From the NCBI GenBank assembly GCA_963699175.1, contig OY969418.1:2418001-2482000 (forward strand): a stretch of 64,000 nt of DNA. Direction: 5' to 3'. Source of the stretch: JACPYM01 sp963699175. GTDB taxonomy: Bacteria > Acidobacteriota > Blastocatellia > RBC074. The notes under the pieces were generated by a model. It was not told where the DNA came from, ran no database searches, and worked only from the letters and a program-made list of their open reading frames with translations. The translations under genes were made by a program, and so were the position numbers. Below, one piece after another: positions 38,792-46,850 of the stretch; position 1 is the first letter of the stretch; every line of letters begins with the position of its first letter.

Positions 38792-40687
38792 ATGAAAAAA
38801 CTATTGTCGTTAGCTTTGCTGGCCGCGTTCGCCGTGGTCAACGGTTTTGCCCAGAATGTAGAAGATGTAGCAACCCGGGTTCCGGCTAAACAGAACAGCC
38901 GCCCGACGGCGACTGCGCCACAAACCGCACAATTCTTTCCTGTCGAACAAGTCAAACCCGGCATGCGCGCTATTGGTTACACCGTCTTTGAAGGCAGTGA
39001 GCCACGCAAGTTCGAGTTGGAAATCCTCGGCGTGCTGAAAGGCTTCCCGAACCCACAACAGAACGCCGTACTCTCAAAACTGCTTGGCGATGAGATGATG
39101 CACAATGGCGTCTTTCAAGGAATGAGCGGCTCGCCAGTCTACATTGAAGGCAAGCTGTTGGGCGCCGTCGCCTTCGGCTACCAATTCGCCAAAGACCCCA
39201 TCGCCGGCATCACGCCGATTCAACAGATGATCGAGGTCTTCGAGCAGAAAAAGATTGAAACACGGCAACAGGCTGAGCAGCCACGCAGTGTCTCCTTCGC
39301 CGAAATCGCCTTCAACGAAAAATCCGCCGAGTTCAAAAGCTTCGTCGAAAAAATGAATGCGCCGACGGGCGGCGCGCAAGCCGCCAGCGCACCCGCCGGG
39401 CAAGTCTTGATGCCTATTGCTTCGCCACTTGCTATCACGGGTGTTGCGCCGGAAGTGATCGCCCGCTTTGCGCCGCAATTCCAAGCCTTGGGTTTGAACC
39501 CGGTCGCCGGTGTGGCTGGCGCGGCGGAGATTACCGAGATGAAGAGAGCTGATGCGAACACGCTCAAACCCGGCTCGACCATCGTGGTGCCGCTGGTGCG
39601 CGGCGATTTCTCGTTGGCGGCGGCGGGCACGGTGACTTGGCGCGATGGCAACCGCATCTACGCCTTTGGTCACCCTTTCCTTTCGCTGGGCGTTTCCGAT
39701 TTTCCAATGAACGAGGGCGAAGTCGTCACGGTGATGCCAAGCCAGGCGACTTCATTCAAGTTGGCAGTGCCAACGGCGACTGTCGGCTCGATACGTGGCG
39801 ACCGTTCGACCGGCATCTACGGCGAACTGGGCGTGGCCGCGAAGATGATTCCGGTCGAAATCAACCTGCAAACCAGCCGCGGCGAAAAGAAGAGCTACAA
39901 ATTCGAGATGGTGCGCGACCGTTTCCTGACGCCGATCCTGACGCAGATGACGGTGCTCTCCACGATTGGCTCGACTGAGCGCACGTTGGGCGATTCGACT
40001 TTGCAGATTCGCAACCACATTCAACTCAAGGGACAACCCGAAATCGCGCTCGAAAACCGGCTGTCCACTTCGATGAATGCGCCATTGGCAGCGGCGTTAG
40101 CCATCTCGCAACCGCTCACTGCGCTGTTTAACAGCGGCTTTGAAGACCTGCTGATCGAAGGCGTCAAAATAGACATCATCTCGCGCGACGCGCGCCAACG
40201 TGGCACGCTCGACCGTTTGTGGATCAATCAGACCGAGGTCAAGCGCGGCGACAAAGTTGAAATCCAGGCCTTCGCGCGCACCGAGAGCGGCCAGGAATAC
40301 CTCGAACGCATCTCGGTCGAAATTCCGCAGGACGCGCCGCTCGGCCAATTGCAAATCATCGTTGGCGACGGCGCTGCCTTGCAGGCGAGCGAGCCGCGCA
40401 TCGGCTTTACGCCCAAGTCGCTCAATCAACTTGTGCGCGAATTGAACAAGGTGCGCAAAGGCGATCGGCTCTACGTGCGAATGGCACGCAACGAGAGCGG
40501 CGCGGTCATCAACAACGAAGAATTGCCGAGCCTGCCGCCTTCGGTGCTGGCCACGCTCGGTTCGGAGCGCACAGCGGGCGGCTACGCGTTGACGCGGTCG
40601 GCGACAGTACTGGAAAAAGAATTGCCACCAGCGGAGTTTGTGATTACGGGACAGCGGACGTTGACGGTGACGGTGGTGAATCAGTAG
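38792..40687 (+). CDS. Secreted SpoIVB-like (S55) serine peptidase domain protein
   Basis: 631 residues with a signal peptide (MKKLLSLALLAAFAVVNGFA). QGMSGSPVYIEGKLLGAVAFGYQF carries the GMSGSP nucleophile motif of the S55 family (SpoIVB), and NRIYAFGHPFLSLG resembles the conserved FGHPF region. In Bacillus, SpoIVB is a signalling protease of sporulation; here there are no sporulation genes, so the role differs. The C-terminal half, with VEIQAFARTESGQEYLERISVEIP, looks like beta domains. The location is probably periplasmic. The order of catalytic motifs suggests a variant fold compared with SpoIVB, and there is no obvious PDZ domain. Confidence 0.8.
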   Translation: MKKLLSLALLAAFAVVNGFAQNVEDVATRVPAKQNSRPTATAPQTAQFFPVEQVKPGMRAIGYTVFEGSEPRKFELEILGVLKGFPNPQQNAVLSKLLGDEMMHNGVFQGMSGSPVYIEGKLLGAVAFGYQFAKDPIAGITPIQQMIEVFEQKKIETRQQAEQPRSVSFAEIAFNEKSAEFKSFVEKMNAPTGGAQAASAPAGQVLMPIASPLAITGVAPEVIARFAPQFQALGLNPVAGVAGAAEITEMKRADANTLKPGSTIVVPLVRGDFSLAAAGTVTWRDGNRIYAFGHPFLSLGVSDFPMNEGEVVTVMPSQATSFKLAVPTATVGSIRGDRSTGIYGELGVAAKMIPVEINLQTSRGEKKSYKFEMVRDRFLTPILTQMTVLSTIGSTERTLGDSTLQIRNHIQLKGQPEIALENRLSTSMNAPLAAALAISQPLTALFNSGFEDLLIEGVKIDIISRDARQRGTLDRLWINQTEVKRGDKVEIQAFARTESGQEYLERISVEIPQDAPLGQLQIIVGDGAALQASEPRIGFTPKSLNQLVRELNKVRKGDRLYVRMARNESGAVINNEELPSLPPSVLATLGSERTAGGYALTRSATVLEKELPPAEFVITGQRTLTVTVVNQ

Positions 40688-40704
40688 GGCGCGATGGAGG
40701 CAGA

Positions 40705-40947
40705 ATGCAGGCGGTGAAACAGCAAGTCAGAATTCCAGCTAGCCGGGAGTTGCACATCCAACTCCCGGCAACTGCTTTGGCTGAGACGGAAGCTGAAGTG
40801 ATTGTGCTCTTTCAAACGCTGCCTCTGACCCCCGCAGACGAGTTGGCAGAGATGCGCGAAGCGATGAATGATCCGCTCTTCGTCGCAGATTTGCGCGAAG
40901 TGATGGATGACTTTCAGCAAGCCGATTTCGATGTGAAAACATTATGA
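40705..40947 (+). CDS. Probable antitoxin of a MazF-type pair
   Basis: 80 residues. ATG 40705 is preceded by GGAGG. The N-terminal half is beta-like (QQVRIPASRELHIQLPATAL); the C-terminal half is helical and acidic (ADELAEMREAMNDPLFVADLREVMDDF), typical of an antitoxin tail that wraps a toxin. It overlaps the mazF start by 4 bp (ATGA). The sequence matches no antitoxin family I can name, so the call rests mainly on the pairing. Confidence 0.7.
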   Translation: MQAVKQQVRIPASRELHIQLPATALAETEAEVIVLFQTLPLTPADELAEMREAMNDPLFVADLREVMDDFQQADFDVKTL

Positions 40948-41294
40948 CGTTTGCACAGTGGGACGTTTGGCTGGCGAGTCTCGATCCAGTTATCGGTTCT
41001 GAGCAAGGTAAAACGCGGCCAGTCTTGATTGTCAGCCGTGATACATCCAATCAAATTCTGCCAGTGCTCAACGTCCTGCCAATCACTTCACGTAAAGTAG
41101 GCCGCAAAATTTATCGGAATGAAGCCTTACTTCCTGCTGGTGCGGCAGGCTTGGCGAATGAATCAGTCGTGCTTTGCTATCAGATCAGAACGCTTGATAA
41201 ACAACGACTGATTCGTGCGCTTGGGAAACTCAATGATGTGGCGTTGCAAGATAAAATCCTTGCGGCGCTCGGTTTTCAATTGGCCATCAATTGA
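40944..41294 (+). CDS. mazF: MazF/PemK-type mRNA endoribonuclease toxin
   Basis: 116 residues. It has WDVWLASLDPVIGSEQGKTRPVLIVSRD, the conserved N-terminal block of MazF/PemK toxins, then VLPITSRK and a C-terminal RLIRALGKLNDVALQDKI helix. These enzymes cut mRNA at short motifs and are neutralised by the antitoxin encoded just upstream. Length and motifs are normal, so the toxin appears intact. No other mobile genes surround it. Confidence 0.92.
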   Translation: MTFAQWDVWLASLDPVIGSEQGKTRPVLIVSRDTSNQILPVLNVLPITSRKVGRKIYRNEALLPAGAAGLANESVVLCYQIRTLDKQRLIRALGKLNDVALQDKILAALGFQLAIN

Positions 41295-41342
41295 TTGAAT
41301 GATTGAACATAACTTGTGAGAGTTGGATAGGATCAAGAACGA

Positions 41343-43547
41343 ATGCATAAAGCTCGGCTCTTATTTATTACTTGCTTACTTTTCTTTTTCTTCTTCTTGC
41401 TCAATGTCACGGCCAGCGGCCCTGTCTTCTGGCGCGTCAACACGCGCGCCGAGATTGAGAAAGGCGATGCCAAAGGCGTGGCGATTGCCGACAACGGCAC
41501 GCTGACGCTGGCACCGCAATTCACCGAAGTTTTCGATACCAAGCAGGCTTACATCTGGTCGGCGGTGGCCGACACGCGCGGCAATCTCTACCTCGGCACC
41601 GGGCACGAAGGGCGCGTTTTCAAAGTTGACGCGGCGGGCAAAGGCGCGCTGCTCTACAAGACGAGCGAGTTGGATGTGATGGCATTGGCGGTGGATGCGC
41701 AAGGCAATGTTTACGCGGGTACCGCGCCCGATGGCAAGGTCTACCGCATCGCACCGAGTGGCGAAGCGAAAGTCTTCTTCGAGCCGAAGACCAAATACAT
41801 CTGGTCGCTGGCCTTCGACGCGCAGGGCCGTTTGTACGTCGGCACCGGAGACAAAGGCATCATTTACCGTGTGACGGCGGACGGCAAAGGCGAAGCCTTC
41901 GTCAACACGACGCAGACCAATATTACGAGTTTGCGCGTGGATGCGGCGGGCAACCTGATCGCGGGCACCGATCCCGGTGGGTTGGTGCTGCGCATCACGC
42001 CGGATGCAAAGGCTTATACGCTCTTCGACTCGGCGCAACGGGAGATTCGGGATTTGGCCTTGGGTCGCAACGGCGAAATCTACGCGCTCGCGCTGTCTGA
42101 AGCGGCTGGTAGTGGGGCGAGCAATACTGCGCCAGCGTCAGCGGCTACGAGTCCTGTGGTATCAAGCGGCGACGAAGGTGGCGTGACGATCACGATCAGC
42201 GACGTGCAGGTGCTTGATTCAAGCAGCACGAGTACGACGTCTACGACGAGCGGTTCCAGCGGCAGTCAGGCCAAGGCGGCTTTGTACCGGCTTGATGCGA
42301 AGGGCGGCAGTGATGTGTTGTGGGAGTCAAGGGACGCCGCGGCTTTTACCGTTTCGCTCGATGCGAGTGACGAGAAGCGGACGGCTTTGGTTGGCACGGG
42401 ACAGAAGGGCCGCGTCTATTTGGTCACGTCGTCGCGCAAGCCGGTGATGTATGCGCAACTGCCCGAAGCGCAGGTGTCGCGGCTGCTGCAAACAGGCAAG
42501 GACGTTTTCGCCGTGACCTCGAATTTAGGCAAACTCTATCGCGCCAGCGCTCCAGGTTCGAGTGGGACTTACACTTCGTCGGTGCGTGAGGCTGCGACAG
42601 GGGCGAGTTGGGGGCGGCTTGCCTGGCTCGGCGAGGGCGAGGTTGAATTGCAGACGCGCAGTGGCAACACAGCCACACCCGATTCGACTTGGAGCGATTG
42701 GTCGGCGCCGATCACCAATCCCGAAGGCGACGCGATCAAAAGCCCGGCGGCGCGCTTCATCCAATGGCGTGCGACGCTCAAACGCGCGGCTGGCAAAGTT
42801 GAACCGAGTCTGCGCGAGGTAACGGTCTCTTACTTGCCGCGCAATATCGCGCCGCGTATCACTTCGATCACGGTCTTGCCGGTCGGTGTGGCTTTGCAAG
42901 CCTTGCCGCAGCAGCCGACTGACGGCAGCGCAGAGTTGGCGGGATTGGATTCGTCCGTGTTGGGCAACGTGGCGATTATTCCGCCGCGCCGGACTTTTCA
43001 ACGCGGGGCCATCTCGCTGCAATGGCAGGCCGAAGATCGCAATGGTGATCCATTGGAATATTCGGTCTACTATCGCAATGCTTTGGGCGGCGAGTTTTAC
43101 TTGCTGAAGACCGACATGCGCGAGAATTACTTTACGCTCGATGCCAATGGCTTGCCAGATGGACGATATATCTTCAAGATTGCCGCTTCAGATGCTATCT
43201 CGAATCCGGGCAATCTGGCCTTGAGCGATGAGCAGGAGACCGAGCCGCTTGAGATTGACAACACGCCGCCCGTGGCGACTGCCGATGCGCCGCGTGTACA
43301 GGGCCGGCAGGCTGAGGTCGTTTTCCGCGCCAGCGATGCGACCTCGATGATTCGCCGGGCGGAATACCAGCTTGACGGCGGCGCGTGGCAGGCGGTTTAT
43401 CCGCTCGACGGCATTGCCGATGCGCGGCGTGAGGAATTTCGTGTGTCGGTGACGTTGCCGGATGCGCGCCCGCACGTGCTCGCTTTCCGGGTCTTTGACG
43501 CCAATGCCAATATCGGCGCGACCCAAGTTGGCCTCAAAGGCCAATAA
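41343..43547 (+). CDS. Secreted beta-propeller protein with Ser/Thr linker and C-terminal beta domains
   Basis: 734 residues. The signal peptide is strikingly Phe-rich (LLFITCLLFFFFFLLNVTA). A propeller follows (about 60-440) with repeated units such as RGNLYLGTGHEGRVFKVD, QGNVYAGTAPDGKVYRI and QGRLYVGTGDKGIIYRV, as in NHL or SMP-30-like propellers. A low-complexity linker DSSSTSTTSTTSGSSGS (about 285-301) interrupts it. The C-terminal part has fibronectin- or Y_Y_Y-like beta domains (ISLQWQAEDRNGDPLEYSVYY, TPPVATADAP). No catalytic motif is seen; it is likely an extracytoplasmic binding or scaffold protein. Confidence 0.75.
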   Translation: MHKARLLFITCLLFFFFFLLNVTASGPVFWRVNTRAEIEKGDAKGVAIADNGTLTLAPQFTEVFDTKQAYIWSAVADTRGNLYLGTGHEGRVFKVDAAGKGALLYKTSELDVMALAVDAQGNVYAGTAPDGKVYRIAPSGEAKVFFEPKTKYIWSLAFDAQGRLYVGTGDKGIIYRVTADGKGEAFVNTTQTNITSLRVDAAGNLIAGTDPGGLVLRITPDAKAYTLFDSAQREIRDLALGRNGEIYALALSEAAGSGASNTAPASAATSPVVSSGDEGGVTITISDVQVLDSSSTSTTSTTSGSSGSQAKAALYRLDAKGGSDVLWESRDAAAFTVSLDASDEKRTALVGTGQKGRVYLVTSSRKPVMYAQLPEAQVSRLLQTGKDVFAVTSNLGKLYRASAPGSSGTYTSSVREAATGASWGRLAWLGEGEVELQTRSGNTATPDSTWSDWSAPITNPEGDAIKSPAARFIQWRATLKRAAGKVEPSLREVTVSYLPRNIAPRITSITVLPVGVALQALPQQPTDGSAELAGLDSSVLGNVAIIPPRRTFQRGAISLQWQAEDRNGDPLEYSVYYRNALGGEFYLLKTDMRENYFTLDANGLPDGRYIFKIAASDAISNPGNLALSDEQETEPLEIDNTPPVATADAPRVQGRQAEVVFRASDATSMIRRAEYQLDGGAWQAVYPLDGIADARREEFRVSVTLPDARPHVLAFRVFDANANIGATQVGLKGQ

Positions 43548-43550
43548 AAC

Positions 43551-43577
43551 GTTCGACAAGCTGGCAGCTTGTCGAAC
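43551..43577. terminator. Perfect 12-bp stem hairpin after the propeller gene
   Basis: GTTCGACAAGCT, GGC loop, AGCTTGTCGAAC; it begins 4 nt after the stop codon. It has no U-run, so termination is uncertain; it may be another dispersed repeat. Confidence 0.45.
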
Positions 43578-43603
43578 ATTGCAGGCAAAACGGAGGAACG
43601 ATC

Positions 43604-44059
43604 ATGCAAAGATTCTTGAGTTCGCTTTTGTGTGCCGGGCTGTTGCTATTGGCTGCGCTGGCTGTCGGCGCGCAACAGATTCCAAATAAAAAATTGAGCC
43701 AATCCGACCTGGAAGCCGCACAGGCCGAGACCAAGTCCGCTGGTGGCAATCAGGCCGCGCTGGTCTATGTAACGCGGCTCGACGCTGTGCAGAAAGGTAC
43801 GTTCGACAGCTTGGTAGTCATTTATGCCAAAGGCAGTGACTATTACGCGATGGTCGTGCGCGCTGGTAAACGGTATATGCTCAAAGTCGCGCAGAAAGAA
43901 CAGGCGATCCAATCAGGCGACCGCTTCCAGCGGCTGGGCATCAAGTATGAAGAAGGCAAAGCGCCCTTGCTGCGTCTGTTTGCTACTGATAGCCGTAGTG
44001 CGCTGCATAACGTGGACTATCGTTACAATGGCCTGGACTTTGTGCCGGAAGGCCAGTGA
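43604..44059 (+). CDS. Small secreted protein of unknown function
   Basis: 151 residues. A signal peptide (MQRFLSSLLCAGLLLLAALAVGAQ) is followed by a charged region (LSQSDLEAAQAETKSA) and a beta-rich domain (YYAMVVRAGKRYMLKVA, GDRFQRLGIKYEE). GGAGG lies upstream of ATG 43604. Family not recognised. It is probably cotranscribed with the propeller gene unless the intervening hairpin terminates. Confidence 0.68.
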   Translation: MQRFLSSLLCAGLLLLAALAVGAQQIPNKKLSQSDLEAAQAETKSAGGNQAALVYVTRLDAVQKGTFDSLVVIYAKGSDYYAMVVRAGKRYMLKVAQKEQAIQSGDRFQRLGIKYEEGKAPLLRLFATDSRSALHNVDYRYNGLDFVPEGQ

Positions 44060-44129
44060 GCGCCACGCCGCGCTGATTGATTGATAAAAAGAGTGCGGCC
44101 AGCTTTCAGCCGCTGGCCGCGCTTCTGCA

Positions 44130-44510
44130 TTATTTTGCCTCTTCTCCTGGCGCGCGGGGATCGAGCAATGCGACGAGTTCCTTCGGGACGGCGATTTCCA
44201 GGCTCAGCAAGAGAAACACCAGCGTCTTGCCGTGCGCGTTGAGATTGAGCGAATCGTTGACGCCGCCATCCAGCACGTTGTCCAACACGAAATTCAGCGC
44301 GCCCAGTTTCGGCAACACATAACGCCGCACCGCAGTTGGATGGCGATGGCGAAACAGGTTTCTTACTCGCTCTGCGGTTACTTGTTCGAGGAGCAGTGGG
44401 AAGAACTCTGCCGCGTAAGCAATCACGCTGAGATTGGCCGTGTCGCCTTTATCGCCAGCGCGCCCGTGCGCAAGGCGATGCAGCGGAAGGTGGATCACGT
44501 CAGGATTCAT
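44130..44510 (-). CDS. Stand-alone AtuA C-terminal-like domain protein
   Basis: 126 residues. HLPLHRLAHGRAGDKGDTANLSVIAY is the hallmark of the small domain found at the C-terminus of AtuA (acyclic terpene utilisation) family proteins, and it also occurs as a separate partner gene. The usual larger AtuA/DUF1446 partner is not in the window. Directly upstream on the same strand is a short frame ending 3 nt before this start that looks like the tail of a lost gene. The function is unknown; family context is acyl-CoA-type terpene or aromatic catabolism. Confidence 0.72.
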   Translation of the reverse strand: MNPDVIHLPLHRLAHGRAGDKGDTANLSVIAYAAEFFPLLLEQVTAERVRNLFRHRHPTAVRRYVLPKLGALNFVLDNVLDGGVNDSLNLNAHGKTLVFLLLSLEIAVPKELVALLDPRAPGEEAK

Positions 44511-44513
44511 CGC

Positions 44514-44646
44514 TCAGTCCAGGATGGTAAAGGTCACCGGGACAAGTTCGCGCGGCACGAAACAAGAAACAGAATTGAGTCGCGGTGTGATTGAAGTCCG
44601 AAACCAATGGCCAAGGTGTTGTCGCGCATCTTGGTCAAGCCTCGCC
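44514..44646 (-). pseudogene. Possible 3' remnant of a lost gene
   Basis: The minus-strand frame ending with TGA at 44514 reads SVSCFVPRELVPVTFTILD, which looks protein-like but has no start. The neighbouring frame just before it reads MRDNTLAIGFGLQ, as if a frameshift occurred. It stops 3 nt before the AtuA-like start, the spacing of a coupled gene pair. I cannot name the family, and chance is possible. Confidence 0.22.
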
Positions 44647-46713
44647 TCAACGCAACACGTTGCTCTCTTCAGCCTGACGAACCGGGCGCTCGGCGTCTTC
44701 GGGCAGCAAAAAACGCTGGCCCAATAACCGCTCCACCGCCTTCTTCACCACAGCTACATAGCCCGCGTGGTCGCGGTAGCGCTCTTCCAACGACAAGCGC
44801 GGGTCGCCTGTCACGAGTCGTTCAGCTTTCGTTTTAGCGAAGGGGATGAAGCCGCCTGCGAAACCACAGCCGCGCCCTTTGTAGAAGCCGCTGCGCGTGA
44901 CGTTCCAGCCCAGATAAGTGCCGAGCGGCGCTTGATGCAATGGCGACGCGATGCCGCTAGTCTCGTTACCGTCGGCATCCACTTTCGGAACGAGCATCGG
45001 CAGGGCACGCTTGATAAGCGGCGGCTGCAATGCCATCACGCCTGACAGGTCGCTGTATTTGAATTCCGGCCCGAAATCGTAATCGAGCAACGGATTGATC
45101 AGGTTGTCAGGCAGCGGCCTCCCCGGAATCAATGGGAAGCCCATCGCCCTGTGATTGGGTCGCACGAGTTGCCCCTGATCCAAACGCGGATAGACGCTAG
45201 GCGGCGGCGCGTCGTCTTTGCTGACCCAATGCGTGAGCGCCACGATCAACGCGCGCATCGTCTCTGCTTGAGGATTTGGATTATTGGGTAGATCGCAAGC
45301 GGCTGGCGCAGCGGGAACGTCTGTATTGAAGCCGCCGCGCCCACCACCGTGCGTTGTGCCGGGGAAGTAGTAACGGCGCACGTTCGGCGGCAGGAGGATG
45401 TCTACGTCCGCTTTTGTGCCAAGCAGGTTTGGCGACATGCGCAAACCCCAAAATTCTGCCGAACCGAAGGTCTCAAAAATCTTCGGGCAAGTCTTTGTCG
45501 CGTGGCAACGGTCAAGCATGCTCGCCGCCTTTCGACCGCGCGCCGTGTCTTCGTAATCGCCCCACCAGAGCGGCGGTTCGCTGCCCGCTTCGTACAGATT
45601 CGCCGCACCACTGGGAGTGGCGAAACGGATGTTCAGCGCCAACTGGCGTCCGGCGATGTGATCGTTCGCGCCGTCCCACACGATGCGGTTTGCCTCGTCC
45701 TGATTGAAGCCCAGATGGATGAAGGTCTTGATGAAATTGCCCGACTGCGAAATGCCCTGCGCAATCGCGTGTGTGATTTTTCCGGCTACGGGATTGGCCT
45801 GATTGTTGTAATCTTTGGCCGCACGGCGAAAGAAAGCGTTGATGTCGCGCGTCGCCGCAAAACCGATGCCCAGCACCAAAGGGTCTTTCGCGGTGTAGCT
45901 CAATTCGTAAAGATACGCCGAGTCGAAGCCGCCTTTCACGCAAACTTTGTTGGCATCGGGCACGCCGGGGAAAGCCGTCTTGCTGCAATCGGCAAAGGCC
46001 CAATCCGCGCCGGCAAGCGGGATGATTGCGCCCTCTTCGGAAGCGCGTTTTGTCAGTGTGGCTTTGGCCGTGTCCAGACTGGCGGCTTCGTGCGCAACAG
46101 GCAATGGTAAGGTGTTTGCGCTTGCGGGCATGTTGCTGAAGCGGGCGAGGGCCAGCCCCGCGATGCTCGAACCGTCAGATTGTTTGGCAATCGGCACGGT
46201 GATTGTTTCCATCTCCGCGCGCGGCGCAAGATCGCCCTGCCAGCCACTGTGCAAAATGATGTAGCCGCGCTTGAGAAAGAACTCGTCGCCTGTTTCGTCC
46301 GCCACGCCGCCCCTTACACTGAATGCTGGAATCGAGATGCGGTTGCCGCGATTCGGTACGGCGTACAGCAGCACGCCGTTCGCCTTGGCTAAATCCAGCG
46401 GCTTGACGAGCGTAAAGGTCGCCACGTATTCGACCAACCCGCGTGCATTGCGAGGCGCGAATTGAATGTCCGTGATGATCGTGTTGTGCGGGTCTTTTGG
46501 GTCGAGTTCGCCGTAAGCGTGCCCGCTGAGGATTTCGTACTGCCCGACATTGCCGAATGATTTGCCTTCGTAAGCGGGCGACTGTTTCCGCTCAATCACG
46601 ACGCGCGTCACTCGCGCTTCCGCTGTCACAGCGCAAACGAGAGTGACGACAATCGCAAAACAAATGACTGACGGTTGGGGAACGAAGTGGAGAAGCTTGA
46701 GAGACGTATTCAT
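44647..46713 (-). CDS. Secreted alpha/beta-hydrolase (Abhydrolase_10-type)
   Basis: 688 residues. ATG 46713 (MNTSLKLLHFV) gives a signal peptide ending about TAEARV; the longer frame runs into the inverted repeat at 46738-46812 and is rejected. GISQSGNFIKTFIHLGFN provides a GxSxSG-type nucleophile elbow, HSGWQGDLAPR lies near the N-terminus and FPGTTHGGGRGG contains a likely catalytic His. This matches the alpha/beta-hydrolase domain family often annotated only as such in Acidobacteria; the substrate is unknown. It lies in a run of three esterase-type genes beside a TonB receptor, so a plant-ester substrate is a reasonable inference. Confidence 0.8.
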   Translation of the reverse strand: MNTSLKLLHFVPQPSVICFAIVVTLVCAVTAEARVTRVVIERKQSPAYEGKSFGNVGQYEILSGHAYGELDPKDPHNTIITDIQFAPRNARGLVEYVATFTLVKPLDLAKANGVLLYAVPNRGNRISIPAFSVRGGVADETGDEFFLKRGYIILHSGWQGDLAPRAEMETITVPIAKQSDGSSIAGLALARFSNMPASANTLPLPVAHEAASLDTAKATLTKRASEEGAIIPLAGADWAFADCSKTAFPGVPDANKVCVKGGFDSAYLYELSYTAKDPLVLGIGFAATRDINAFFRRAAKDYNNQANPVAGKITHAIAQGISQSGNFIKTFIHLGFNQDEANRIVWDGANDHIAGRQLALNIRFATPSGAANLYEAGSEPPLWWGDYEDTARGRKAASMLDRCHATKTCPKIFETFGSAEFWGLRMSPNLLGTKADVDILLPPNVRRYYFPGTTHGGGRGGFNTDVPAAPAACDLPNNPNPQAETMRALIVALTHWVSKDDAPPPSVYPRLDQGQLVRPNHRAMGFPLIPGRPLPDNLINPLLDYDFGPEFKYSDLSGVMALQPPLIKRALPMLVPKVDADGNETSGIASPLHQAPLGTYLGWNVTRSGFYKGRGCGFAGGFIPFAKTKAERLVTGDPRLSLEERYRDHAGYVAVVKKAVERLLGQRFLLPEDAERPVRQAEESNVLR

Positions 46714-46737
46714 AGCACTCACGCAAAGATAATCCAG

Positions 46738-46812
46738 CGTAGGGGCAGACCTGTGTGTCTGCCCCGGTTGCACGCGCCATCACCGGGGCAGACACACAGG
46801 TCTGCCCCTACG
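46738..46812. repeat. Perfect 30-bp inverted repeat (CGTAGGGGCAGACC family)
   Basis: Arms at 46738-46767 and 46783-46812 are perfectly complementary (30/30) around a 15-bp loop. It lies 24 bp upstream of the start of the hydrolase gene and 38 bp past the end of the carboxylesterase gene. Confidence 0.93.
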
Positions 46813-46850
46813 CCAAAATGTCGCGCAGTTGATACCAGGGTGCTTAACTC

